Of a stretch of 64,000 nt of DNA, positions 1 through 7,257 are shown piece by piece. The position numbers were made by a program, and so were the translations under genes. Each line of letters begins with the position of its first letter. Within the stretch, counting starts at the first letter, position 1. A model generated the notes under the pieces. The model was not told where the DNA came from. It did not search any database and worked only from the letters and a program-made list of their open reading frames with translations. The stretch comes from CAWAVN01 sp963844315 (GTDB taxonomy: Bacteria; Planctomycetota; Planctomycetia; Planctomycetales; Planctomycetaceae). The stretch lies in contig CAWJOC010000023.1 of assembly GCA_963844315.1 (NCBI GenBank), positions 248,001 through 312,000 of the forward strand. Direction: 5' to 3'.

Positions 1-511
1 GTGATGGCTTCAAAGTCCGGCACATCGCAGCGCGGATTGCCGATGGTCTCCAGAAACACGCAGCGGGTGTTGTCATCAATCGCCCGGCGAAAGTTTTCCG
101 GATCGCTTTGATCCACAAACTTCACCCCAATGCCCATTTTGGGAAACGTGTAGTGGAACAGGTTGTAAGTTCCTCCATAGAGACTCGCGGAGGACACGAT
201 GTTCTGCCCATTGGCGGTGATGTTCAGGATCGCCAGAGATTCCGCCGCCTGACCGGAAGCTACCGCGAGCGCCCGGAGCCGCCTTCCAAAGCCGCCAACC
301 GTTTTTCCAAAACGTCGCAGGTCGGATTCATGATCCGCGAATAGACATTGCCGAATTCCTGAAGCGCAAACAGCCGCGCGGCGTGGTCGGTGTCGTTAAA
401 GACATAGGACGTGGTTTGATAAATCGGCACGGCTCGCGCATTGGTCGCGGGGTCGGGCGACTGTCCGCCATGCAAACACAACGTCGCGAATTTCAGCGGG
501 GCGTCTTCCAT
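1..511 (-). CDS. metY: O-acetylhomoserine sulfhydrylase (partial, frameshifted)
   Basis: PLP enzyme of the Cys/Met metabolism family, which makes homocysteine from O-acetylhomoserine and sulfide in the cytoplasm. The protein starts at an ATG at 511 (MEDAPLKFATLCLHGGQ), preceded by a GGAG about 10 bases upstream. The N-terminal family features are clear: AVPIYQTTSYVF, a Y-S-R-I-M-N-P-T segment, then LAALEGG. The reading frame breaks near 273, where a CCC (plus strand) is one base shorter than needed. Beyond it the other frame continues correctly (ALAVASGQAAESLAILNI, then the SLYGGTYNLF region) to the window edge, so the gene is cut by the window and carries one indel. The frame choice is certain; the exact substrate (acetyl- or succinyl-homoserine) is inferred from similarity to MetY-type rather than MetB-type N-termini. 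It lies downstream of polX, separated by an inverted repeat. Confidence 0.85.
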
Positions 512-602
512 AGGGCGTTCTCCAGGAGTGGAATCAGGATGCGAAGTGGAAAGCCGCCCCATCTTAAAGCGATCAATGCGTGATCGCAAATCCGCCTCTA
601 AC

Positions 603-669
603 ATGAGCGGCACGGCGCTAGCCGCCGGTTGTGGCACGAAGAACCAGCGGCTAGCGCCGTGCCGCTCAT
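603..669. repeat. Paired inverted repeat, family C
   Basis: Two 23-base arms at 603-625 and 647-669 are exact reverse complements; a further GGTT/AACC pairing continues inside after one mismatch. The arm core is GCACGGCGCTAGCCGC. It sits between the 3' end of polX and the 5' end of metY on the minus strand. No T-run follows, so it is not an obvious intrinsic terminator, although the RNA hairpin would be very stable. Confidence 0.9.
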
Positions 670-704
670 CAATCCAACGGATCCGACAAATACTTCGTAG
701 ACGA

Positions 705-2429
705 TCATTTGTTTCTGAGAAGCTTGCGGAACTGTGCCAGTGTCCTGGTGTTGGCGACATCTTTCTTTTCGAGTCCCGCACGGCGGGCTTGAAAGACGCC
801 ATATTGCATCATGTCGAAGCCGTCGGTGGTGTGGGCGTCGGTGTTGATAACGATCAAGATCCCTTGCTCCTTGGCGGCTTGGGCGTGGATGTCGTCTAGG
901 TCCAACCGCGCGGGATGCGCGTTGATTTCCATCAACACTCCATAGTCGGAGGCAGCCTGGAAAATCTCCTTGTAATTTACATCCGCCCCCGCGCGCTTCA
1001 GCAATAGCCGACCGGAAGGATGCCCAATCGCGGAAACGTAAGGGCATTTGATCGCCGTCAAAAGTCGCTTCGTGATCTGTTCGCGCGGCTGCTTGAGGCC
1101 GTAGTGCAACACCGCCACCACCCAATCGGCGTCTTTCAAAACCTCATCGGGGAGATCCATCGTCGCATCTTCGAGGATGTCGCATTCGATGCCTTTGAGC
1201 ACCTCAATCCCTTTGATCTCCGCGTTGACCTTGTCGATGTCTTCCCAATGCTTTCTCAGCCTGACGGCATCCAAACCGTTGGCCATCGTCACTCGTTTGG
1301 AATGGTCGGTGATGGCGATGTATTTCAGGCCGCGTTTTTTGGCGGCCTCGGCCATTTCGCGAATGCTGGCGTTGCCGTCGGAGGCCGTGGTGTGCATGTG
1401 CAAGTCGCCGCGAATGTCTTCCAGCTCTAAAAGTTTGGGCAGTTGCTTGTGCTCCGCCGCTTCGATTTCGCCCCGATTCTCGCGGAGTTCCGGGGGAATC
1501 CAAGGCAAATCCACGCTCTGATAAACGTCTTCCTCGGTCGCCCCGGCAACTCGAGCGTTATCCTTTTCGCGAAACACGCCGTATTCGTTGATCTTTAAGC
1601 CGCGTTCCTGGGCGCGTCGGCGGATGACGATGTTATGCTCTTTCGATCCGGTGAAGTATTGCAGCGCCGCCCCGTAGGATTCCTCCGGAACCACCCGCAG
1701 ATCCAGTTCAATTCCCGAACGCAGCCTGACCCGCTGCTTGGTGTCGCCTCGGGCCAGCACCTTTTCCACGAATTCATGCGCCGCGAGAGCATTCATTGGC
1801 TCCTCGGAGTTGGAGGATGTGACCAGGACATCCAAATCGCCCGCGGACTCGCGGCGGCGTCGGCAACTGCCGGCGACCGAAGCCTCTTTGACCGATTTCA
1901 GTTTGAGCAAATCCGCCACAATCGCATCGGCGGCAAGTTTGGCTTCGATCAAGTAAAATCTTTTCCCGGCTTCCGTGACCGCGTCAATGTTTTCCAGAAT
2001 CGCTTGCTCGGTCTTTTTGCCAAAGCCTTTGAGCTTGGCGATGTCCCCCCGCTCGGCGGCGGCTTTCAGCATTTCGAGCGAATCGATTTTTAGCTCGCGG
2101 AACAGCGCGGCCACTTTCTTAGGACCAATGCCCGGCAGCCCCAGCATCTCCACAACACCTTGGGGAATCTTCGCCTTGAGTTCCTCCAATTGCGGGAGGC
2201 TCCCCGTGTCCATAATGGTATTAATCTTCGCGGCCAGGTCTTTTCCGATGCCGGGGAGGTCTTCCAGATTGCGGCCGGGGTCAGTGATGATGTCGCTCAC
2301 CGACTCGCTCAGATTGCCAATCGTGCGGGCGGCGTTTCGGTAGGCCCGCACTCGGAAGGGGTTCGCCTCTTGAATCTCCAAAAGATCGGCTAGCTGGTCA
2401 AAAATTCGGGCCACGTCCGTATTGTGCAT
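705..2429 (-). CDS. polX: DNA polymerase/3'-5' exonuclease PolX (PHP domain)
   Basis: Family X DNA polymerase for gap filling in base-excision and related repair, 574 residues, the usual length of bacterial PolX. Order: helix-hairpin-helix N-terminal 8 kDa-like region (residues about 1-60), a second HhH stretch (LPGIGPKKVAALF, about 95-110), the polymerase palm with GSCRRRRESAGDLDVLV (about 185-205; the two Asp of GDLDV are the metal ligands), and a C-terminal PHP phosphoesterase domain (about 335-570) with DLHMHTTASDG, ITDHS, NAHPARLDL and INTDAH metal-binding motifs. All these residues are intact, so both polymerase and nuclease activities are expected. The start at 2429 has a GGAG about 10 bases upstream. 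It is one of the few long genes here without an indel. Confidence 0.96.
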   Translation of the reverse strand: MHNTDVARIFDQLADLLEIQEANPFRVRAYRNAARTIGNLSESVSDIITDPGRNLEDLPGIGKDLAAKINTIMDTGSLPQLEELKAKIPQGVVEMLGLPGIGPKKVAALFRELKIDSLEMLKAAAERGDIAKLKGFGKKTEQAILENIDAVTEAGKRFYLIEAKLAADAIVADLLKLKSVKEASVAGSCRRRRESAGDLDVLVTSSNSEEPMNALAAHEFVEKVLARGDTKQRVRLRSGIELDLRVVPEESYGAALQYFTGSKEHNIVIRRRAQERGLKINEYGVFREKDNARVAGATEEDVYQSVDLPWIPPELRENRGEIEAAEHKQLPKLLELEDIRGDLHMHTTASDGNASIREMAEAAKKRGLKYIAITDHSKRVTMANGLDAVRLRKHWEDIDKVNAEIKGIEVLKGIECDILEDATMDLPDEVLKDADWVVAVLHYGLKQPREQITKRLLTAIKCPYVSAIGHPSGRLLLKRAGADVNYKEIFQAASDYGVLMEINAHPARLDLDDIHAQAAKEQGILIVINTDAHTTDGFDMMQYGVFQARRAGLEKKDVANTRTLAQFRKLLRNK

Positions 2430-2475
2430 ATGCCGAGGTCTCCTGGATCCTCGTAACTTGGAGAGTCAAATGACA

Positions 2476-2508
2476 ATCGAGGGGCAAGCTTGGAACTTGC
2501 CCCTCGAT
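2476..2508. repeat. Perfect 13-bp hairpin between two genes
   Basis: ATCGAGGGGCAAG and its exact complement flank a 7-base loop (2476-2488 and 2496-2508). Outside it TGACA and TATTGTC-like bases extend the symmetry loosely. It lies between the secreted-protein gene (ending at 2545) and the polX start (2429), both on the minus strand. No T-tract follows on either strand; it may act as a weak terminator or be another intergenic repeat. Confidence 0.7.
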
Positions 2509-2544
2509 CATATTGTCGGCAGAGGGAATTTGCGATTGAGCGGG

Positions 2545-3453
2545 TTACTTCTGAACCAACTGCGTGGGAGCGGGAACCGGAACCCAACCGGAATTGACTT
2601 GGGGGACTTCGCGGGTCACGTTGGCCGCGATCACGGGTTGTTCCCAAGAACGGCGTTCGACCAACCGCGTCCGCTGAGTGTGGGGCCGCGAGGTGATTTT
2701 CTCGTCGAGGTTCTCCAGGGAGAAATGGGGCTGCTCGACGTTATTGACTTTGCGGGTGGCATACGGTTTGGACTCCGGCCGATGCGTGGGAGCCGGTTCG
2801 CGGCGATTGATCACGGATTCGGGCAATTTGTACCGCACCGTTTGGGTCACGCTGGCGTCTTTGTCTCCAAAGGGCTGCTCATCCAACGGATCAACCGCTT
2901 CTTCCGACTTTCGCGGGCTGAAGCCGTCCCCTGTTCCGTTATTGGTCGGATTCATGGGGTTGTTGTTGTATTGCGATCCCGTGCTGGGGTCTGCTTCGTC
3001 GAGGAACGTGGGCGTCTGCCCGGTTGTGCCAGCGCGGGGCGTCGCCGGAGTGGGATTGGGGTCGATCGATGAAGCCAACCCGCAGTCCCCGCCGGGGCAA
3101 TTCGTGCAATTCGGTGCGCAGGAAACGCAGGAAGTGCAAGGCGAACAGCACGAAGGAGCGGAATAACTGGTTTGAAGCCCGCAGCATCCCGACGAACTAC
3201 CGCCATACCCTGCGAATCCGTAATACGAAGTGCTGGGAACATAAGCGGCGGAATAATACGAAGGAGCGTAAGACGCTGAGTACGTCGGAGCGTAAGACGC
3301 CGCGTAGGTCGGAGCATAATACGAGGCATAAGTCGGACGATAAGCGCCCCACCAATCGAACAGGCAGCACAGGGCCTTGGATTCGCTCGGCGTGCCAAGA
3401 AGAATTGCCGCCGCCAGAATCGGCAGATAGGCTTGAATGGGTATTCGTTTCAT
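2545..3453 (-). CDS. Secreted Tyr/Ala/Cys-rich protein
   Basis: Function not recognised. The start is placed at 3453 (MKRIPIQAYLPILAAAILLG), which gives a clean signal peptide ending near SESKA; a longer in-frame start at 3504 would bury it. About residues 35-90 are degenerate Y-A-P-S-Y repeats (PTYAASYAPTYSASYAPSYY), encoded by imperfect DNA repeats around 3200-3350. A Cys-rich block follows (SGCCGL, SCCSPCTSCVSC, NCTNCPGGDC), then a Pro/Asn-rich linker and a charged C-terminal half ending VPVPAPTQLVQK. Exported proteins with this low-complexity layout are common in planctomycetes. The Cys pairs could be disulfides or metal sites; nothing in the sequence decides this. Confidence 0.75.
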   Translation of the reverse strand: MKRIPIQAYLPILAAAILLGTPSESKALCCLFDWWGAYRPTYASYYAPTYAASYAPTYSASYAPSYYSAAYVPSTSYYGFAGYGGSSSGCCGLQTSYSAPSCCSPCTSCVSCAPNCTNCPGGDCGLASSIDPNPTPATPRAGTTGQTPTFLDEADPSTGSQYNNNPMNPTNNGTGDGFSPRKSEEAVDPLDEQPFGDKDASVTQTVRYKLPESVINRREPAPTHRPESKPYATRKVNNVEQPHFSLENLDEKITSRPHTQRTRLVERRSWEQPVIAANVTREVPQVNSGWVPVPAPTQLVQK

Positions 3454-3729
3454 GGATGCAACCTCAAAGTAGAGTGAAATGCCCCACGATGGAGGCAAGA
3501 CCAATGATCAGAAGCCGACATGATTTGCGAACAGGCCGATCCCGCCCGCCTTCTGTTGCGCGGTAAACTATGGAAGTAAGTTGTACCGTTGGCAGCGTGG
3601 AGGTGTCAATTAGCAGTTGTGACGGAATGGCAGATTAGGCACGATAAAACCAGCGAAGTTCGGATTACGCCATCCACGCTGCCCGGATAGCATTCGTCTT
3701 TCATCGCGTATTCTTCGCAAACCTATCAA

Positions 3730-4803
3730 ATGATGCGATGCACAATGTCGCCGCAAGCCTTGCACAATGTTTTATCTCTCTACCCTGCCGGATATACTCC
3801 GAGAACCTGGGACAGCCTGGGCACATCGGCTGGCTTCAGCGGCGCGCACATTGCCCGCCTCGAAACCGCGCAGGGATCGTTTTGTCTGCGCGGCTGGCCG
3901 GTCGGGTCATTGCCACAAGAACGGATCTTGGGTTTGCACCGTTTGCTTTCGCACGTCTTTCGCGCGGGTCACTTGGAAGTTCCCGTCCCGGTTCCTGCCG
4001 TGAATGGCGAAACATTGGTGACCTGGAACAGTCGGTATTGGCAGGTTGAGCCGTGGATGCCAGGGCAAGCCGACTTTTGGTCCCATCCTTCCCCAATTCG
4101 ACTTCGCGACGCGATGTCTCGCTTGGCTTTGTTTCATCAAATCACAAGAGACTACACGGACTCCGGTTCGGCGAGGAATTGGTTTTATCATGCGGACCAG
4201 ACTCACTCCCCGGCGGTCCTTGAGCGATTGGCTTATCTCAATGAATGGAAGCACACGAAAATCCTTCGGTTTCGCGAGGCATTGGCCACGGAGATTCCTT
4301 CAGAGCTTCGGGAAGTTGGCCAGGAGTTCGCCGCCCGGTTTGAGCGAGTGGCAAATCTCCTTGGAATGAAATTGGAAATGTTAAGCCGGGTGAAATTCCC
4401 GCTGCAACCTTGTCTGCGCGATCTTTGGCACGACCATGTGCTATTCACGGATGAGAAAGTCACGGGACTGATCGATGCCTCCGCCTGCCGGACCGACAAT
4501 GTCGCCACCGACTTATCCCGGCTTCTGGGGAGTTTGCTAAGGGATGACCGGGCGGCTTGGGACTTGGCACTGCGAGAATACGAACAACACCGCCCCCTCC
4601 AGGCCCATGAAAAGGCGTTGCTTGAAGGTTTGGATCAAAGCGGGGTTTTTCTATCGGGGTTGGCGTGGATGGACCGACTCGTCCTTCAGCGCGAGCGGGT
4701 CTCGCAACTTGCCAATGTCCTCATGCGACTCGATCTCATACGGCAGCGGCTAACGCACATGGATGAGACGATCACCGAAAAGCATTTATGGCAAATCACT
4801 TAG
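3730..4803 (+). CDS. APH/choline-kinase-like phosphotransferase
   Basis: Member of the phosphotransferase (APH) superfamily with a protein-kinase-like fold, 357 residues. The N-lobe shows a nucleotide-loop-like GTSAGFSGAHIARL (about 31-44) and an FCLRGWP strand. The catalytic loop is RDLWHDHVLF (about 230-240), where the usual H-G-D of this family is replaced by L-R-D; the Asp is kept. The metal-binding loop is GLIDASACRTDNVATDLSRLLG, with the usual I-D and D-L. The substrate is unknown; sugar, choline or amino-alcohol kinases and antibiotic kinases all share this fold. The start could be 3730 or the ATG at 3745; neither has a good ribosome site. It stands alone between divergent and unrelated neighbours. 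Confidence 0.8.
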   Translation: MMRCTMSPQALHNVLSLYPAGYTPRTWDSLGTSAGFSGAHIARLETAQGSFCLRGWPVGSLPQERILGLHRLLSHVFRAGHLEVPVPVPAVNGETLVTWNSRYWQVEPWMPGQADFWSHPSPIRLRDAMSRLALFHQITRDYTDSGSARNWFYHADQTHSPAVLERLAYLNEWKHTKILRFREALATEIPSELREVGQEFAARFERVANLLGMKLEMLSRVKFPLQPCLRDLWHDHVLFTDEKVTGLIDASACRTDNVATDLSRLLGSLLRDDRAAWDLALREYEQHRPLQAHEKALLEGLDQSGVFLSGLAWMDRLVLQRERVSQLANVLMRLDLIRQRLTHMDETITEKHLWQIT

Positions 4804-4958
4804 GCCGAAACAAATCTGATCTTCCGTCAAATGGATGGCCTTTGATATAACCTCCCGCCTCTCTATTCCTCTCACCTTTCCCTTGCATCCTCACTCCGAA
4901 TGCGATTCTTCCGCTCGGTCAGGAAGTTTTACGCATTGCAGCCAAGCCAGCAAAAGGC

Positions 4959-5915
4959 TTGGATGCGATGGCGTTCGCCGCTGCGCGAGTTGTTTTGGGG
5001 TTGGTGCTGCTTGGCTTTACGCTTTCGGGCTGCACTTGGTTTCGGAACCAAGTGGGGCATTGCCCGGAAAAGTCCCACCGTCTCGCCGAGAGAGCCAGGC
5101 TCGCCGAGGAAGCCGGCAAGACCCAAATGGCGGCGGCGTATTACGAAGAGGCGCTCGAAGAAACGCCCAACGATCCGCAATTGCACCGGGAGTTGGCCCG
5201 GTTGTGGATTTGTCTCAATCAAAATCAAAAGGCGCTCGAACACCTGGAAGAGGCCGTGGAGTTTAATCCCGACGATGTGGAAGCGAATGTGGATTTGGCG
5301 GAGCTTTACATCCACTATCAACAACCCGCCTTGGCGGTCGCGCGTTTGGAGACCGCTTTGCAAAATGATCCCAAACATCCGACCGCTCTGATCCTGCGGG
5401 CGAGGCTGGCCGCGAATTTTCATGATCCCAGCACCGCCATCGAAAACTATCACCGGGTCTTGTGTGCCGACCCCAACCACGTCGAAGCCCGCATGCAGTT
5501 GGCGTCGCTGCAATTGGAGCAGCATCAGCCCAGCCTCTCCGCGCCGTTACTGCGTTCGGTGTGTCAATGTGCCCGCGCGACGCCTCGGGAAATTGCCGAA
5601 GCCCGCTGGACGTTGGGGATTGCCTATGGGCAGGAAGCCCGTTGGTCGGACGCCCTGAATGCGTTGGCCGCCGCCGCCGAGCACCGTCAGGCGATGTCCC
5701 CCGATGACTGGTACCGTTTGGCCTACGCCCGTGGGCAGGTGGACGATTGGGAAGGCGCGCGGCGGGATGTGTACCGCGCGCTGCAGATGAATCCTAACCA
5801 TCAAAACGCTCACGCCATGCTGGAGGTCTTGCGCGGTCAGGAATCCTTGCCTGATGCGCCAATCCTACGCATCGGCCACTCGATCAAACCCATTCCAGCG
5901 CCCCATCTTTGGTAA
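4959..5915 (+). CDS. TPR-repeat lipoprotein
   Basis: Probable exported lipoprotein: a hydrophobic stretch VVLGLVLLGFTLSGC with lipobox L-S-G-C at about residues 22-25. The mature part is a run of tetratricopeptide repeats, for example AAAYYEEALEETPNDPQLHRELA, ALEHLEEAVEFNPDDVEANVDLA and AVARLETALQNDPKHPTALILRA, about six to seven units to near residue 290. It should serve as a protein-protein scaffold in the cell envelope; the partner is unknown. The nearest ATG to the signal is at 4959; ATG 4965 is also possible. The C-terminus ends 25 bases before the convergent dapL gene. Confidence 0.82.
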   Translation: MDAMAFAAARVVLGLVLLGFTLSGCTWFRNQVGHCPEKSHRLAERARLAEEAGKTQMAAAYYEEALEETPNDPQLHRELARLWICLNQNQKALEHLEEAVEFNPDDVEANVDLAELYIHYQQPALAVARLETALQNDPKHPTALILRARLAANFHDPSTAIENYHRVLCADPNHVEARMQLASLQLEQHQPSLSAPLLRSVCQCARATPREIAEARWTLGIAYGQEARWSDALNALAAAAEHRQAMSPDDWYRLAYARGQVDDWEGARRDVYRALQMNPNHQNAHAMLEVLRGQESLPDAPILRIGHSIKPIPAPHLW

Positions 5916-5939
5916 AGTCCAACCAGGTGGTTCGGGCCT

Positions 5940-7172
5940 TTACGAAACGACTTTCTGGAACCGTCGGACGGCTTCCTCGACGTTGGCCCGCGAGTTGAAG
6001 GCGGACAAGCGAAAGTATCCTTCGCCGCAAGCTCCAAACCCGCTGCCGGGTGTTCCGACGAGATGGGCATTTTGGAGCAAACGGTCAAAGAAATCCCAAC
6101 TGCTGAGATTCCCTGGCGTTTTCAGCCAGACATAAGGCGCGTTGACGCCGCCATATACCGTGATGCCCACGGCCTCCAATCCTTCACGCAGAAGTTTGGC
6201 GTTGGCGAGATAAAACTCGATCAATTCGCGAACTTGCTTTTGACCTTCCGGCGAATAAGCCGCCGCCGCTCCGCGCTGCACGATGTAAGAAGCCCCGTTG
6301 AATTTCGTGCTCTGGCGTCGGCTCCACAGGGCCTGCAAAGGGTACGTTTCGCCGTTGGCTTTTTTGCCCTTGAGATCTTTGGGAACTACGGTGAATGCGC
6401 AGCGAACGCCCGTAAAGCCGGCGGTCTTGCTGAAGGAACGAAACTCAATGGCCACCTCGCGCGCCGCTTCAATTTCATAGATGGAATGCGGGATGCTCGG
6501 ATCAGTGATGTAGGATTCATAAGCCGCGTCAAACAGAATGACCGCCTCATTCTCGCGGGCATAACGGACCCACTTCTCCAAGGTGTTTTTGGTCGCCACC
6601 GTTCCGGTGGGATTGTTGGGATAGCACAAGTAAATCAAATCCACCCGCTCTTTGGGCAACGGCGGCGTGAAGTCGTTCTCGGCGGTCGCGGGCAAATACA
6701 CGACGCCGCCGTATCGCCCGTTGGCATCGGCATCGCCGGTCCTGCCATCCATCACGTTGGTATCGACATACACCGGATACACCGGGTCGGTGATGGCTAC
6801 TTTGTTGCCTTTGCCAAAGATGTCGAGAATGTTCCCCGTGTCGCATTTGGAACCGTCCGAGATGAAGATCTCATCCGCCGCGACGGAGACGCCCCGCTTT
6901 TGATAATCCTGCTCGGCGATGGCGTTTCTTAAAAAGTCGTAACCCTGTTCGGGTCCATAACCGCGAAACGTGTCCCGCGAGGCCAAATCATCGACGGCGG
7001 CGTGCATGGCGTCCCGAATCGCCGAAGGCAACGGTTCGGTGACATCGCCAATCCCTAAGCGAATGACATTGGCCGAGGAGTTGGCCTCGCTAAACGCTTT
7101 GACTCGCCGGCCAATTTCGGGGAACAAATAACCCGCTTTGAGTTTCAAATAATGCTCGTTGATCGTTGCCAT
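5940..7172 (-). CDS. dapL: LL-diaminopimelate aminotransferase
   Basis: Converts tetrahydrodipicolinate to LL-diaminopimelate in one step with glutamate as amino donor, giving lysine and the meso-DAP precursor; cytoplasmic PLP fold-type I enzyme. 410 residues, matching the family. Features seen: N-terminal MATINEHYLKLKAGYLFPEI, RLGIGDVTEPLP, the FISDGSKCDTGNI segment, CYPNNPTGT, an FDAAYESY strand and the PLP-lysine motif FRSFSKTAGFTGVR (about 235-248). DapL is the usual planctomycete and chlamydial route to lysine. Intact, with no indel. It has its own start at 7172 and about 85 bases upstream to the ATPase gene, which reads in the same direction. Confidence 0.96.
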   Translation of the reverse strand: MATINEHYLKLKAGYLFPEIGRRVKAFSEANSSANVIRLGIGDVTEPLPSAIRDAMHAAVDDLASRDTFRGYGPEQGYDFLRNAIAEQDYQKRGVSVAADEIFISDGSKCDTGNILDIFGKGNKVAITDPVYPVYVDTNVMDGRTGDADANGRYGGVVYLPATAENDFTPPLPKERVDLIYLCYPNNPTGTVATKNTLEKWVRYARENEAVILFDAAYESYITDPSIPHSIYEIEAAREVAIEFRSFSKTAGFTGVRCAFTVVPKDLKGKKANGETYPLQALWSRRQSTKFNGASYIVQRGAAAAYSPEGQKQVRELIEFYLANAKLLREGLEAVGITVYGGVNAPYVWLKTPGNLSSWDFFDRLLQNAHLVGTPGSGFGACGEGYFRLSAFNSRANVEEAVRRFQKVVS

Positions 7173-7257
7173 GATGCCTTTTCCGTCAGGAAGAATGCCG
7201 CGAATTCCTAAAAATCCCGTTTTAGGCGGAAGCTATTAAGAACGCAATCCCACCGGA

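Noticed and set aside
603..669. Rho-independent terminator
   Set aside because: The hairpin is perfect but has no T-run on either strand; it fits better with the paired intergenic repeats.
3200..3370. Tandem DNA repeats as a satellite
   Set aside because: They are in frame within the secreted Tyr-rich protein and encode its Y-A-P-S repeats.
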